Shown here one piece after another: positions 1-11,400 of a stretch of 64,000 nucleotides of DNA. Positions within the stretch are counted from its first letter, which is position 1. Every line of letters begins with the position of its first letter. The notes beneath the pieces are model-generated. The model did no database searches. It worked only from the letters and a program-made list of their open reading frames with translations, and had not been told where the DNA came from. The translations under genes and the position numbers were made by a program. This stretch comes from Erpobdella octoculata (lineage: Eukaryota > Annelida > Clitellata > Hirudinida > Erpobdellidae), in assembly GCA_963978895.1 (NCBI GenBank), contig OZ022238.1, positions 36,357,270 to 36,421,269 on the forward strand. The letters run 5' to 3'.

Positions 1-1160
1 GGAAGAAGTGAGAAAGTAGTTAAATAATAACCTAAATTATTTGTTCATAGACAACTTTTTCTATGATTTTAGAGATAGAAGATAGATTAGAGACAGAAAG
101 AAGGATCAAAAGTTTTAAGGCAGGAATGATAAAAGAAAACTTAAGAACCATATCAGCCAAAGGCTTCGAGAAGGCAACTCGTGGACAGTCTGGGGTAGGC
201 AGAGCTTGCTTAGTCTTTTCTTTTTATTCAAATCAGCCTAGGACTACGGTCGACAACAGTGGTTGCGACAAGAAGGGCATCCGGCATAAAATTATCTCCA
301 AAACTCTATGAGGCGTATGGGGCCAAATTGGAGAGGAAACGTCCACGCACGGAAAAATAGACGTAAAACGGAGAGAAGAAAATCAATTATTTACTTAAAC
401 TTTTTAGAACAGATGTAATATATAAAATTTAATATCGCTGTTTTCAAGTTATATTTTGTTATGATGTATAAACGTAGAAAAAAAATGTTTTGTTTCAAAA
501 CGGCTTTCCATTTCGATCGACAACGTTTGTTTGAAAATACGCTGAGTTGTTCTTTGTTGGTGTGGTTGTGGTTGAGGTTGTTTCTCGTTTCTTTTCTTCC
601 CGTAGCTATTATTGTTCTCTTATTTTGACTTCATAAAATTGTTTCTTGGTTCGCTGTAGGCGGTTTGTTGTAATATTGTTAGTTTTAAGATTTAAGTAGG
701 TGGGTAGAAGTAGAGATGTAAAATGTAAGTTAAGTACTGAGCCGCAGTCAGCCAGACTCGTTTGTCCAATCGTATGCTCCCCAGTGTTTGTATACATTTA
801 GTTATTTATTTAAGAGTTGGTGTTTACACAATTTACAAAATAAACCTTACTTTGATGGCTAAATCAAGAATAATTTCAAATGCTCTGAAACCAAATTTCT
901 CGACGGTCGCACTGTAAAATTAGTCATTAGTCTTAGTCGACTTAGTCCAGGAGAATTAAAAATTTTTCTTGTTGTAAAATTTACAGCAAGCTGATTTTTG
1001 GATATTTTGTTTGTAATACGTTTATGATTCTTCCTGCAAAAATCGGTTGAAATCGTCATATAGGAAATTGGTTTTTTGACGCTTTTTTGAAAGAGATTTA
1101 CCGTAGTGAGCGATAAGTTAGTATTTTCGTAAAACATAGAATTTCTAAGTTAGTATTTTG
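1..1160. other. No gene recognised
   Basis: AT-rich sequence with only short open frames. They have no recognisable domain and no convincing splice structure. I see no RNA gene or transposon terminus here. Confidence 0.5.
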
Positions 1161-1203
1161 TAAAACATCTATTTTTTGGAGTTTTTATTGTTCTTTTTCG
1201 AAA

Positions 1204-2840
1204 TGGGTGAACTAAATGAAATGGTATGTTTAATTTGTCGAACTGAATTCCGTTCCGACAACGTCTGTGATACAGTCAAGATGGTTACACTAGGGGTTAA
1301 AGGTATTGAAACGTTATGTCAATTCAGCGTTTTACGTGGCGATGAACAGTTAACAGAGTATCTGTTAAATAAACCAAATGTAGCAAATGTTCATGATCAT
1401 TGCCGGAGAGACTACGACTACACTAACAAAAGAAGTTTTGATCAATTGCAACGAAAGAATGAGCAGCATGCAGAAGGGGTTGGTGTTGATCAAGAGAATT
1501 TTAAGTGTAAATTATTATGATCGTCTGTCGACATTTTCAATTGGAAGCAACATTGTTTTTTGTGTGGAAAAATAGTTTTTGGAGAAAATAGAAAACATTT
1601 AAAAAAAGAATCAAGTACTGTGATGACATTAAAATTCAGAGAAATTATAATTGAAACTTGCCACAAAAGAAATGATGTATGGAGTGTAGAAGTTCTTGGT
1701 ATGTTAAATTCATGCAATGACTTACCAGCTGAAGAAGCTCGTTACCACAGAGTGTGTCATTCTGTGTTCCTAAAATGTCAATCATCACATGTCAGAGATA
1801 ATACCGATGGCCGAAACCATCCAGGTCGACATCCAGATAACGGCATGTTAATTACTTTTGAAAAACTGTGTGACTGGTTAGAAGAAGAAGATCAAGGAAT
1901 TTATACAATAGCTGAATTACAAATTAAAATGCAAGAATTATCGGAAGATGGTGAAGTGTATTCATTAAAACATATAAAACGAAAGCTGGAAGAACGCTAC
2001 GCTGAGCACATATTTTTTGCCGAAGTTTGTGGTCGGAAAAATGTTATTTGCTTCCGTAACATGGCATCTCACATTATAACTAAGCAATGGTATGCTGAAA
2101 AAAAAGAGTAGCATAGAAGATGAGAGTGAACATATCATAGTGGCAGCAGCAAAATTGATAAGAGCTTAAATAAGGGAAATGTCCTCAAATGAAACATATC
2201 TAGGAACTGATAATTTCTCAAATATTGAAAATGCCAAAAGGTGGATTCCTAGTTTGTTGAAAATCTTAATAGAAAATATTGTTTGTAATGAAATAAAACA
2301 AGTTTCCATATGTCATTCTATTGTGCAGGGGGCAAGACACAGATCTCTTATCTCTCCAATTTTGTTTGGCGTTGGAGTTAGTTTAGATCACGCCTTTGTA
2401 TCTAGATGGCTTCTTGATCTGCTGTCACTGTTGGGATTTTCAATTTCATATGATGAAGTTAAACTTTTTAAACAATCAGTGGTTCAGAATGACTCCCCTG
2501 ATACTCCTCAGTCTTTTCCTCAATGTTTTACGCAATGGTCTTGTGATAATCTTGACCACAACGTTATCACTTTAGAAGGAAGTGGTACCTTTCACAGTAT
2601 GGGCATCTCCGTGTAATCGATTAGGGTCAGGACACTTTGCTGAATCAGCTGTACCTCGATTGTCACGCGTAAAATCCAGTTGTGTTGTGAAAAACCGAGG
2701 TATTCCTATATTGGGATACACATTCCCCGACAAGTCATCATTATCATTGATGTCTTTCAAGCCCATCTCTCACTTAAATTTTCCTTCTGTGTTGCCTCCT
2801 TTTAACTGGAACTTGCCTGGAAAATTGGTATCTTGTGCTT
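1204..2840 (+). pseudogene. Broken copy of an unrecognised, probably transposon-derived invertebrate protein
   Basis: A long coding relic reads on the plus strand. One frame runs from an ATG at 1204 through an in-frame TGA at 1518-1520 to a TAG at 2109-2111. Homologous-looking coding then continues in another frame from about 2140 to 2616, and a third frame follows to about 2840. The first shift lies in a run of eight A at about 2097-2104, where dropping one base joins the two frames. Visible features are paired cysteines (CLICRTEF near the start, CFLCGK near 1550), a YHRVCHSVFL motif near 1745, and WSCDNLDHN followed by GTFHSMGIS near 2540-2605. From memory, that last pair resembles multicopy uncharacterised proteins of cnidarians and molluscs; I cannot name the family and saw no transposase catalytic motif. 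Several disruptions indicate decay. It ends just upstream of PSMB3. Confidence 0.5.
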
Positions 2841-3233
2841 AGATGAAGATCAGCAAAGGCCAAATTGGTCCGGCTTTATGGAACATGCTTGTAAACCTGA
2901 CGGAGATTTCAGATCATCATCAGACATAAGGATGCTTCCGATTATTGATTTGAACCCTAATGACATGTCTTGTATTTTTTCCACTTTAACTTCCATAGAA
3001 TGCCAGGATCAAAAGCTCAACTTTTGCCTTATTCTTTCTTGATTTTACTATACTGTTTAACTTCACACTGTTTATTTAAAAATTTTATTTTGAAAGTTTT
3101 ATGTATTTTTCATGTTATGGGTTTTTCAGTAATTTATCTAAACATAATTCTTTTGAAGCTATTTCTAATTTTGCAGTATTATTTTTACAGTGTTACATTA
3201 AACAAGTGGAACCAGTTCTAAATTTGATCCAAG

Positions 3234-5552
3234 ATGGTATGTGTGATTGTATTTGTTAGTTCTTGAAAGCTGGATACGATAATATATTTGTTTGTTTTTT
3301 CTCAGAGTATTATGTCCTACAACGGTGCGGCCATGGTCGCCATGAGAGGTAAAAACTGCGTAGCCATTGCATGTGATAGGAGATTTGGCATTCAAGCACA
3401 AACAGTTTCAATGGATTTTGACAAAGTGTTCAAAGTTGGACAACGTCTTTATATAGGCCTCGCTGGTCTGGCTACTGATGTTCAAACAGTGTTGGTTTTT
3501 AATTGGATAATAATATGCTTTTGTAACTCATTTTAGTTGAAAAGCTTATTGATGATAATAATAATTATTGATAGTTTTCGTGCTTCTATTCCAATAGTTT
3601 TCACTTGATTTAAAATCGTTTAAAAATGTGGTTAATCAATTTATTCTTTTATTGTGCAGCCTCGAGAGACTCCAGTTTAGAATCAATCTATATGAACTGA
3701 GAGAAAACAGAAGAATCAAACCGGCAACTTTGCTAAGCATGGTTTCAAACTTTTTATATGAGCACAGGTTTGTACAGAAAAGAAACAAAATTGAATTATT
3801 ATCATATAACAAACTTAATGTTAAATTGTATTTCTATGAAGTTGCTTCATAGACCAGCTTTTCGTTCCAGAATATGTGTTATTGCATTGAATATTTGACA
3901 ATAATTTGTTTCTATCAGGTTTGGACCATATTTCATCGAACCTGTTATAGCAGGACTGGACAGTAAGACTGGAGAACCTTACGTCGCTTCTCTTGATTTG
4001 ATTGGATGTCCCATGGTTACTGATGATTTCGTTGTCAGTGGTACTTGTACTGAGCAGCTGTATGGAATGTGTGAATCTCTCTGGAAACCTGACATGGTAT
4101 TTGTTACTAAACATCTTTTTCTGTTTAATTTTTTTATGCATTGGTTAAACGTAATTATTATCACACGTGAACTGATTTATAAGAAATGCATGTGTAAACA
4201 CTGGCATGTGTGCGAATAATGAGTTGTCATTCATGATTTTGAACGTCGGTCACCTTCCAATCGGTGATGTAAATAGAATTTGTAAGCCCCGATGCAAAAT
4301 ATAGTTAATAGGGATGAGCCGATTTTGATTTTTTACCGATTCCGGATAATCGGTGATGATTATCCGCCGATTCTGATTCAATTAATCGGAAATTGGGGCA
4401 ATTTTCAATGATTTAATAAAAAACTGTTTTTATCTAGATCTATACGGACGTATTATTTTACTGTACACGTTGTTTATTGTTTACGTTGTAAAAATACCAT
4501 ATAATTAATGAACAGTGCATAACATAGAGTTAAAGAAAATGGAATACTAGCCAAGTTTAGATAAGTTAATAATCTAAATTTATCACTCCAAGATTTTTTT
4601 TGAAGAAATAAAAGCATCTCGGTTTTCTCGGCCGTCAATTTTGAACTTAGATTGTAGATCATCGCAGATGTTTCCTGCTGTGCTAAGCGTTCGCTCGTTG
4701 TCGACGCTAAATGGGGGGTTGTAGGAAAGACCAGGTGTTTAGCTTTCTAATAAATTATTGGATCGATGGTGGGTTACCTCTTGGCTGACAAAGTTCGGTC
4801 AAATAAACATTTATTTATTTCTGACATTCTATTCCATCAAAAGGAGTGGGTTCAATTGTTTCTGCTCCTAGCAATTCAATGTAGTACGAATCCAATGATG
4901 ACTTCACAGCGATGGCTTTCCCAACTTTTGGTGCTGTTGATGGAGATGCTACAACGGTGATGTTTTCGATTTCACATAGCATCTCTTAAATAAGACAATC
5001 TTTGGCAAATTGTTGAACTTCTTCATTAAGCATTGCTAGTTTATACGTCGGATCAAGCAAAGTCGATAAAATAAAAAATGTTAACACTATTTGAATAGGT
5101 AGGCTGTTGGTGACCGATTCCGATTAATCGGTTGAAATAGGAATCCGGCCGATTCCGATTTCCAAATTAAAAGTCGGCCCACCCCTAATAGTTAATGCAC
5201 CACTCCAGCCCACATCAGGTCATAGAAAAACTAGATACCAGGTGAAGAAGGTTTTTTTTAACTGTGAAGTAATGTTTTAAATTTAAATAAACTGTACATT
5301 AATAATATTATTATAATAAATATAGAATAATCTATATATATATATATATATATAAATTTCGTGTCATAGTGTTTGAAATTGAACTCCTCCGAAACGGCTG
5401 AACCAATTTTTATTAAATTTTTTGTGTACATTTGGTATGTCTGAGGATAGATAGGTCCTAGGCTATTTAAAATATTTTTTTTAAATTATTTAAAAAGTTA
5501 TTTTGGAAAAACAGTAAGATGCAATTATGTCCTTTTTATAGGAAAATGCAAC

Positions 5553-5619
<67 letters not shown>

Positions 5620-6031
5620 TAGAAAAACTTTCAAAAACCCCGGGCATTGTACACTCGATTGCTTTTTGAGATTAATTTTTTTAAATTGTCATAATTTTAT
5701 ACATTAAATTCTTAGTAAAAAAAAAAACAAAATAATTTAAAAGGCAAAACAACGTTTGTTGGGTCAGCTAGTATATATATGTAGTTACAATATTTTTTTT
5801 CAATTCAGAGCCCAGAAGAGTTAGGTGAAGTGATATCCCAGGCTTTACTCAATGCACAAGACAGGGATGCAGTTTCTGGTTGGGGTGGAGTTGTCAAAAT
5901 CATGTAAGATTCGTCATTACATTTTGTTTTGTTATTTATTTTTTGCTACTTAAAGCCAATGTTTCTTATATTTTTATCTCAGAGAAATGGATAAAGTCAC
6001 TACAAAGATATTGAAGGCTAGGATGGACTGA
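3234..6031 (+). CDS. PSMB3: Proteasome subunit beta type-3 (six coding exons)
   Basis: This is a non-catalytic beta subunit of the 20S proteasome core, which degrades ubiquitinated proteins in cytosol and nucleus. Coding exons are 3234-3236, 3306-3490, 3660-3767, 3919-4096, 5809-5903 and 5983-6031. All junctions are GT-AG and keep frame. The total is 618 nt, or 205 aa, the length of human PSMB3. The protein begins [18 protein letters not shown] and contains [54 protein letters not shown] and the C-terminus LKARMD, all typical of beta-3. There is no propeptide or catalytic threonine context, as expected for this subunit. The first coding exon holds only the ATG; a second in-frame ATG (MSYNG) lies at 3312. 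Intron 4 (4097-5808) carries a hAT element and a SINE. An AATAAA follows the stop at 6045. Confidence 0.95.
4309..5187. mobile_element. hAT transposon, decayed, in PSMB3 intron 4
   Basis: The ends are imperfect inverted repeats: TAGGGATGAGCCGATTTTGA at the left, and TAGGGGTGGGCCGACTTTTA reading inward from the right. They are flanked by identical 8-bp copies of ATAGTTAA at 4301-4308 and 5188-5195, the duplication length of hAT elements. Subterminal GATTCCGATTAATCGG-type repeats occur near both ends. A minus-strand fragment at 4662-4474 ([14 protein letters not shown]) resembles the C-terminal region of BED-finger hAT transposases, and no long frame survives. The element is 879 bp. Confidence 0.85.
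5331..5772 (-). mobile_element. RTE-linked SINE, antisense in PSMB3 intron 4
   Basis: Read on the minus strand it starts ACTAGCTGACCC at 5772 and ends in a tract near 5360-5420 that recalls RTE-type 3' ends (CCGTTTCGGAGGAGTTCAAT, then a TA tail). This start and end combination is common in RTE-dependent SINEs of invertebrates. It contains an internal (TA)n array at 5554-5617. Its 5' end lies only 36 bp from the acceptor of PSMB3 exon 5. Confidence 0.65.
5554..5617. repeat. (TA)n microsatellite
   Basis: About 32 uninterrupted TA units inside the intronic SINE. Confidence 0.95.
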
Positions 6032-6044
6032 ATGTTTATTGTTG

Positions 6045-6050
6045 AATAAA
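6045..6050 (+). promoter_or_regulatory. Poly(A) signal AATAAA of PSMB3
   Basis: AATAAA lies 14 bp after the PSMB3 stop codon, in the right orientation. It implies a very short 3' UTR unless later signals are used. Confidence 0.6.
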
Positions 6051-6059
6051 GCTGTTACA

Positions 6060-6850
6060 ATTTGCATAACATTAACATTATTTTATATGTAATAATTTGA
6101 ACTTGTTAAAAGTTTCCAAGTCTTCATAAATAATTTATGATGTTTGAGTTGGGAAAACAGTTGAAATTGGTATGCAACAATTTGTGTACATTAAATAACT
6201 AGTGATGCTGTTATTTTTGAACTGTTGATCAAGAAATACCAATAATGCACAGTATTTTAAGCAGCGCAAGGATACAAAAACTCAACTGTTACAAAATCAT
6301 GTTGTGCTTGCTGGTTTTCTGTGTTGCAAAATTATTAAGAGTAGCATATAAGCTATGAATTTATGGTTGATTGTTGCTGTAGAGTTAGTTCCTGAGCTTG
6401 CACATCTTTCCTAATTATGTAGATTCTCAGACTATATAACCATGACCAGACAAATCTGATGGTGAGGTTTCAATAGTGTTTCAAGGCAATTTTTTCTTTA
6501 ATCAAAATATGGATGTTTTCGAAAACGGAGTTTTTTTTTTATGTGCCCCCTCCAGTTGGGAAAATAGGATCTCTGGTGTTTTTATGCATTTTTATATCGC
6601 ATAAAGTGGTGTAAAGCCAACGTGTGTATGTACGCATATGGGGAGGGGTGCCAAAATCTGCAGTTTATTGCATACCTGATATATGGATGGTCTCCTTATT
6701 ATTACTGTCAACCTTTGCTGAATATTTGGATTAGTTTCTATCTTTTAGCAGACAATTAGTTTTAGTGGGAGTGTGAAACCACCTTAAATGAATTTGATAA
6801 AAAAAATTGTTTTTTTTTTATCACATCTAATTTACAAGTAAATTTGCATA
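6060..6850. other. PSMB3 3' flank, no gene seen
   Basis: Unique-looking AT-rich sequence with no supportable coding or RNA gene. Confidence 0.5.
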
Positions 6851-6851
6851 T

Positions 6852-7148
6852 CTATATATATAAAAATGACTGTCTGTATGTATGTTCTTTATGCATTGAT
6901 ACACCATTCATCTAATATAATTTTCACACAACCTTGAGAGTCAATAGAGAAAGGTTTCTGTGAAAAAATGAGCTGGAGGATGAGTTGGAACGTAAAAGCA
7001 AAAGAGCGAGCAAAAAAGGAAAAGGAGAGCAAGCAGGAAAGCGACAGGGAGCTGGAAACGACCGAGAGCGAAAAAGCGACAGAAAGAGCAGGCGGGGAAG
7101 AAAACGAGAGCGAGAGAGAAAAACCACGGGCAATGCCGGTTACCAAAA
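6852..7148 (-). mobile_element. ACTAGCGG-family SINE, antisense, 5' truncated
   Basis: On the minus strand it begins near 7148 with CGGCATTGCCCG and TTTTTCTCTCTCGCTCTCG. It passes through degenerate CGGTCGCTTTCCCGTT-like units and ends with the family tail (TTGACTCTCAAGGTTGTGTG, ATTAGATGAATGGTGTATCA) in a TATATA tract. It is the most compact nearly whole copy in the window and shows the order head, minisatellite, tail. Confidence 0.7.
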
Positions 7149-7204
7149 AGTGATGAAATTTAAATATTTCTGCAAATCAGAAATTTTTTCTATATGTAAT
7201 TTTC

Positions 7205-7440
7205 TGTTTCCTTTATATGTTTATCGAGCAGAGATATCTGGGGTTTTTAGAGATTTCTCTCATTTTTACTCTAGTCATAGCCCTAGGGTTAATGTATCCC
7301 GAGTTGCGGTACATAGTCGAAACTCTCTAAACCTTATCCCTAGGAGGACTACCTACTTGCCAAAATTTGCCTAGATTGCTCCAAAGGTTCGGATGTGATA
7401 AGTGAACAAACTAACACATACATACATTGCTTTTTATAAA
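7205..7440 (+). mobile_element. RTE-like 3' end fragment
   Basis: It begins TATCTGGGGTTTTTAGAG and ends with GCCAAAATTTGCCTAGATTG, CTCCAAAGGTTCGGATGTG and ACAAACTAACACATACATAC. That is the usual layout of an RTE or RTE-SINE tail (a 'cannot exclude ... in the AATTTCATCAAGATCG' type motif followed by a short tandem tail). No coding remains. Confidence 0.45.
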
Positions 7441-7859
7441 TAAAATTTTATAGATTTATGCCTTATAGACCAGCTAGATTATCCAGTTTATATTTTCTTC
7501 AATATCTCGTTTTTTTTTTCTCAATATTTCTCTACTCTCTCTCATGTCATGGGTGTCTTTTGAGTACTTTTCTCTACTTTTTTAAAACCTTGTTTTTCAA
7601 AACACCATACAACAAAAATCATTCTTGTTGTCTCCCTTTTTTCTAATGGGGAACATTTATTATATAATGTTCAATATTCCTATTTTTTACATAAAGCAAT
7701 CTTATATTGAGGTGATAATTGAAACGAAAGTCTTTCGCTGAAATAGCAATTACAATTACTTAAAACTGTTTTATAAATAATTTTTTTCCCCATTAAACCT
7801 CATCTTTCTGTTGGAACTAACTTTGCTCTTAAACTCCTCGGACTGGCCAAGCATAAAGC

Positions 7860-8010
7860 ACGCACATATATTTATATATATCTATATACACATTTATCAC
7901 CTATTTCATTTTTTTCACAAAAACTTCCCTCTATTGACTTTCAATGTGTGAAAATTTTATTACGATCGGACGAATGGTGTAGCCATGCATAAATTATATG
8001 CATATATATT
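7860..8010 (+). mobile_element. ACTAGCGG-family SINE tail fragment
   Basis: CCTCTATTGACTTTCAATGTG, then ATTACGATCGGACGAATGG and TGTAGCCATGCATAAA, match the 3' third of the family at 58800-58875. Only the tail is present. Confidence 0.6.
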
Positions 8011-8295
8011 AATGATTTTTTAGTTATTCCATAACTTTTGAGTTTAATATTTACCAACGGCCACACATACTGCTTTACATATACAATACTTCATCTGCTT
8101 AAATTCATTTTATTTTGTTTATAAACAAATATCTAACATTGCTAGATGAGCACTAAATAAGATAGTTGCTATCGATTTTCAAGATATTTGCTTGAACGAC
8201 CAAATACACCAAAACCGCCATTCTTTTTGTCCGATAATTAGCTTCACTTTCTGCACTTGCAATGAAAGTTATGCCTAACAAAAAACTGAAACAAC

Positions 8296-8301
8296 TTTAT
8301 T
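8296..8301 (-). promoter_or_regulatory. Poly(A) signal AATAAA of DARS1
   Basis: TTTATT on the plus strand gives AATAAA about 120 bp past the DARS1 stop codon. With the PSMB3 signal at 6045 it places the two convergent transcripts about 2.2 kb apart. Confidence 0.55.
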
Positions 8302-8421
8302 TGTAACTCAGGCACTCAAATGATAGAGAAAGTTGTTAATAAAGTTATACAATTTAGAAACAACGAAGCTTTTACATATGAGTGTTTGGGAGCACGTAAC
8401 AATGATTCTGTTACCGGATAA

Positions 8422-11400
8422 TTAAGGTGTTAGTCTTTTGGGATCTCTGGGAAACATGCAAGCTCTCCTGATGTTGTCCAATCCCAGGTAGAGCATGGTG
8501 ACTCTCTCAAGACCAATTCCACCACCAGCATGGGGGGGAGCTCCGTATCGGAATGATTCAATGTAATCCTTGATCTTTTCCAAGTCTGAATTTTTATCAA
8601 GAATATGTTACAAATAACATAAAAATACTTTCTGGGCAAAATTAAACAAATGCAATATTTTCATATGCTTTAATAAAATATAAGACACATGAATGAGATA
8701 CCTATTTTGTGTATATTTGCACGTTCAATAAGGAAGTCAGCATCATGAATACGTTGAGCTCCAGAGAGAACTTCTTCACCTCGCATGAACATGTCATACG
8801 AGTTGGAGTACATCTGAAAATAAGTTAATAGATTCTGTGTTTATAGTGACCAAGTGACCTTAGTTGTAATCACAATGTAATTATATCCCTTGTAGTACAG
8901 AAACATGCTAAAACATATGCATTGTAATAAAAATTTAATATTTAAAAATCTCATCAAATCAATTTTAAAAAAAATGAAACGATGGAGTTCAAATATTTGC
9001 AGCTAAATATATGAAAGACCATAAAATTTGGAAAATAAAATAAAGAAGATTTTAGAGTTGGGAAGTTCGATTCTTTTGGTTTGGTTCAATTAACTAGTGC
9101 TAAGTAGCCTACTTTTAAATTAAAAGGTAAACTCTTTCTATCTGAAAAAACCTTAATAAGCTTTAAATAAAACAAAACAAACCGGATTCTTAGGATCAGG
9201 CATGGTGTAAAATGGACGAATGGCCAGAGGAAACTTGTCCAAGATGTAGAAATCAGTAGAATACTGAAAATAATTATTACCAAAATTCAAGAAAATTATA
9301 GTACATTTGAATGATAATAAAGCTAGTTTATAAATTTGTATCCATCTTAGAAAAATCTTAACCTCAACATGGAGATTGTAATTAATATTAAGCATCTGCG
9401 ACCTGTAATCATTATCTCGATACCAATCGGGATTTCAAAACAAGACGGGAGATCCCGTATCGTTATTAAAACGATACAGCCTGCGGGGAAGTCTCTTATC
9501 GAAATAAAATAGCGAGACTTAAATTTTGTTTTCGTATAAAAGTCTCGAAACAAATTCCGAGATTTTAAATAAATATTTTTCAATAAATAACAAAAGTCAT
9601 ACATATTTAATTAACGATTGTCACAACTGTGAATATTTGCAATCGATTCAACACTGATTAATTAATCTACCTATTGACAGAAGTTTATAACTATTTAACT
9701 ATTATTATCCCCATTTTAAATTCGGTTTTCCTAACAGCCTGTAGCCCCTGGATATTTACTATTTTAAGTCTGGGAGCTGGCAGCATATTTCTAAATGGTA
9801 GTAATATGCAGTAATTCAGAGGTCAACTAGCAGCCTAAGAGAGGCGTGGCTTAAGGCTAGAGGTAAATTGCACTCTAATTTCACATTTTCAATGTTATGT
9901 TGTTGATATTAATAAATATATTAATATAAGTGTTGCAAATAATATTAATGTTTGATTTAGTTAGTTCAAAGTTAGTTTGAATAAATTGGAATAAAACTTA
10001 TTTATAATTCGTAAAATGCCTTGAGTTCACATTCATGTTATTATTACAATTATTATTATAACCCACTAGTAAAAATGTTATTTTAAAGCCCTTTACATTC
10101 GAAAATTTTAATTGAAGAATTTATTAGTTAAAAAATAGATAAATAATAAAACAATCAGGGTTAACTCGTTTTATTCGAGACAGAATTTCCACAGTTGACA
10201 TTTCAGACGAGATCCCGATATCGTATCGGATTTGTCTCGTTATTGGTCAAGGCGTCTCGTATTGTTTTATTCGAGACAAATTTGAGAAGTCGTATCATAT
10301 CGTTTTAAAAAAATAACGAGACGCAGAATCCTAATTAATATATTTGAGTGACATCAATATATATAAATAGTTCCCACCTTAGCCTTTACAAGTTTTCCAA
10401 GCAGTTTCTCTTGTGGAGTCGTCATATCATCTTCATCACCAATGTTCTCACCAGCATCTCTCAACATCTTGACAGCCTCAGCAAATGTCAATACCAGACT
10501 GAAATTTAGGAAACAAATCAGCAAAGCATATGTTTATTCATTCATGTAGATGATAAAGAATAAATTTTTTTTACGATAATCAAAAAATATATTAATAAAA
10601 TTAATATATAATATGTGTAATCATAAAATGGATAAGTCACTTAGAAGAAGCAAAATTAAATTCATACCTCGGCTCCAGATATTCAAACGGTGCATTCGGG
10701 TACTGCTTGAAAACAGTTTTGATTTCCTCCGAATACCTGAAATTAAATACAACATGAATAAAATTACAGCAGACCTGTACATATGAGAAACAATTAAAGA
10801 TTATTATTATTCGTTTATGGATGAAAACAGAGGACAGGCCGCCCTTATGCACACAAAAACCAAAAAAAAACTATACAAAAAGTAAATTGACTACTAAGAA
10901 TGCTAAATTCAATCCTTATTCAGATCAGTACAGCAACACAATAACAATCTGATTCATCACTTACTCCCTCTCCAATCCCTTAAATATGTTAATGAACACA
11001 TCTCCGATGGTATGCATGACTTCATGGTAATGTCTCCTGAAAGCCATTTCGATATCCAACCCAATGAATTCGCACATGTGACGATGAGTGTTACTGTTTT
11101 CGGCACGGAAGACTGCAAAAGAATACAAAACTTAATTTTTATGAAAAAATAAATTTAAAATAATTCCGTAGTAAGGAAGCGATATCACACTTCCTTCAAA
11201 CCTAGAAAAAACTCAAGTCACATTAGTTAATGCAACCCAAAAAACCCGATCAAAATTGCAAGCAGTACCTGAGCCAACTGTATAGACCTTTCTTAAATCA
11301 CCACAGACTGCCATTTGCTTGTACAACTGAGGAGATTGGGCCAAGTAAGCTGCCCTGCCAAAATAAGGAACACTGAAGACGTTTGCACCTCCCTCAGAAG

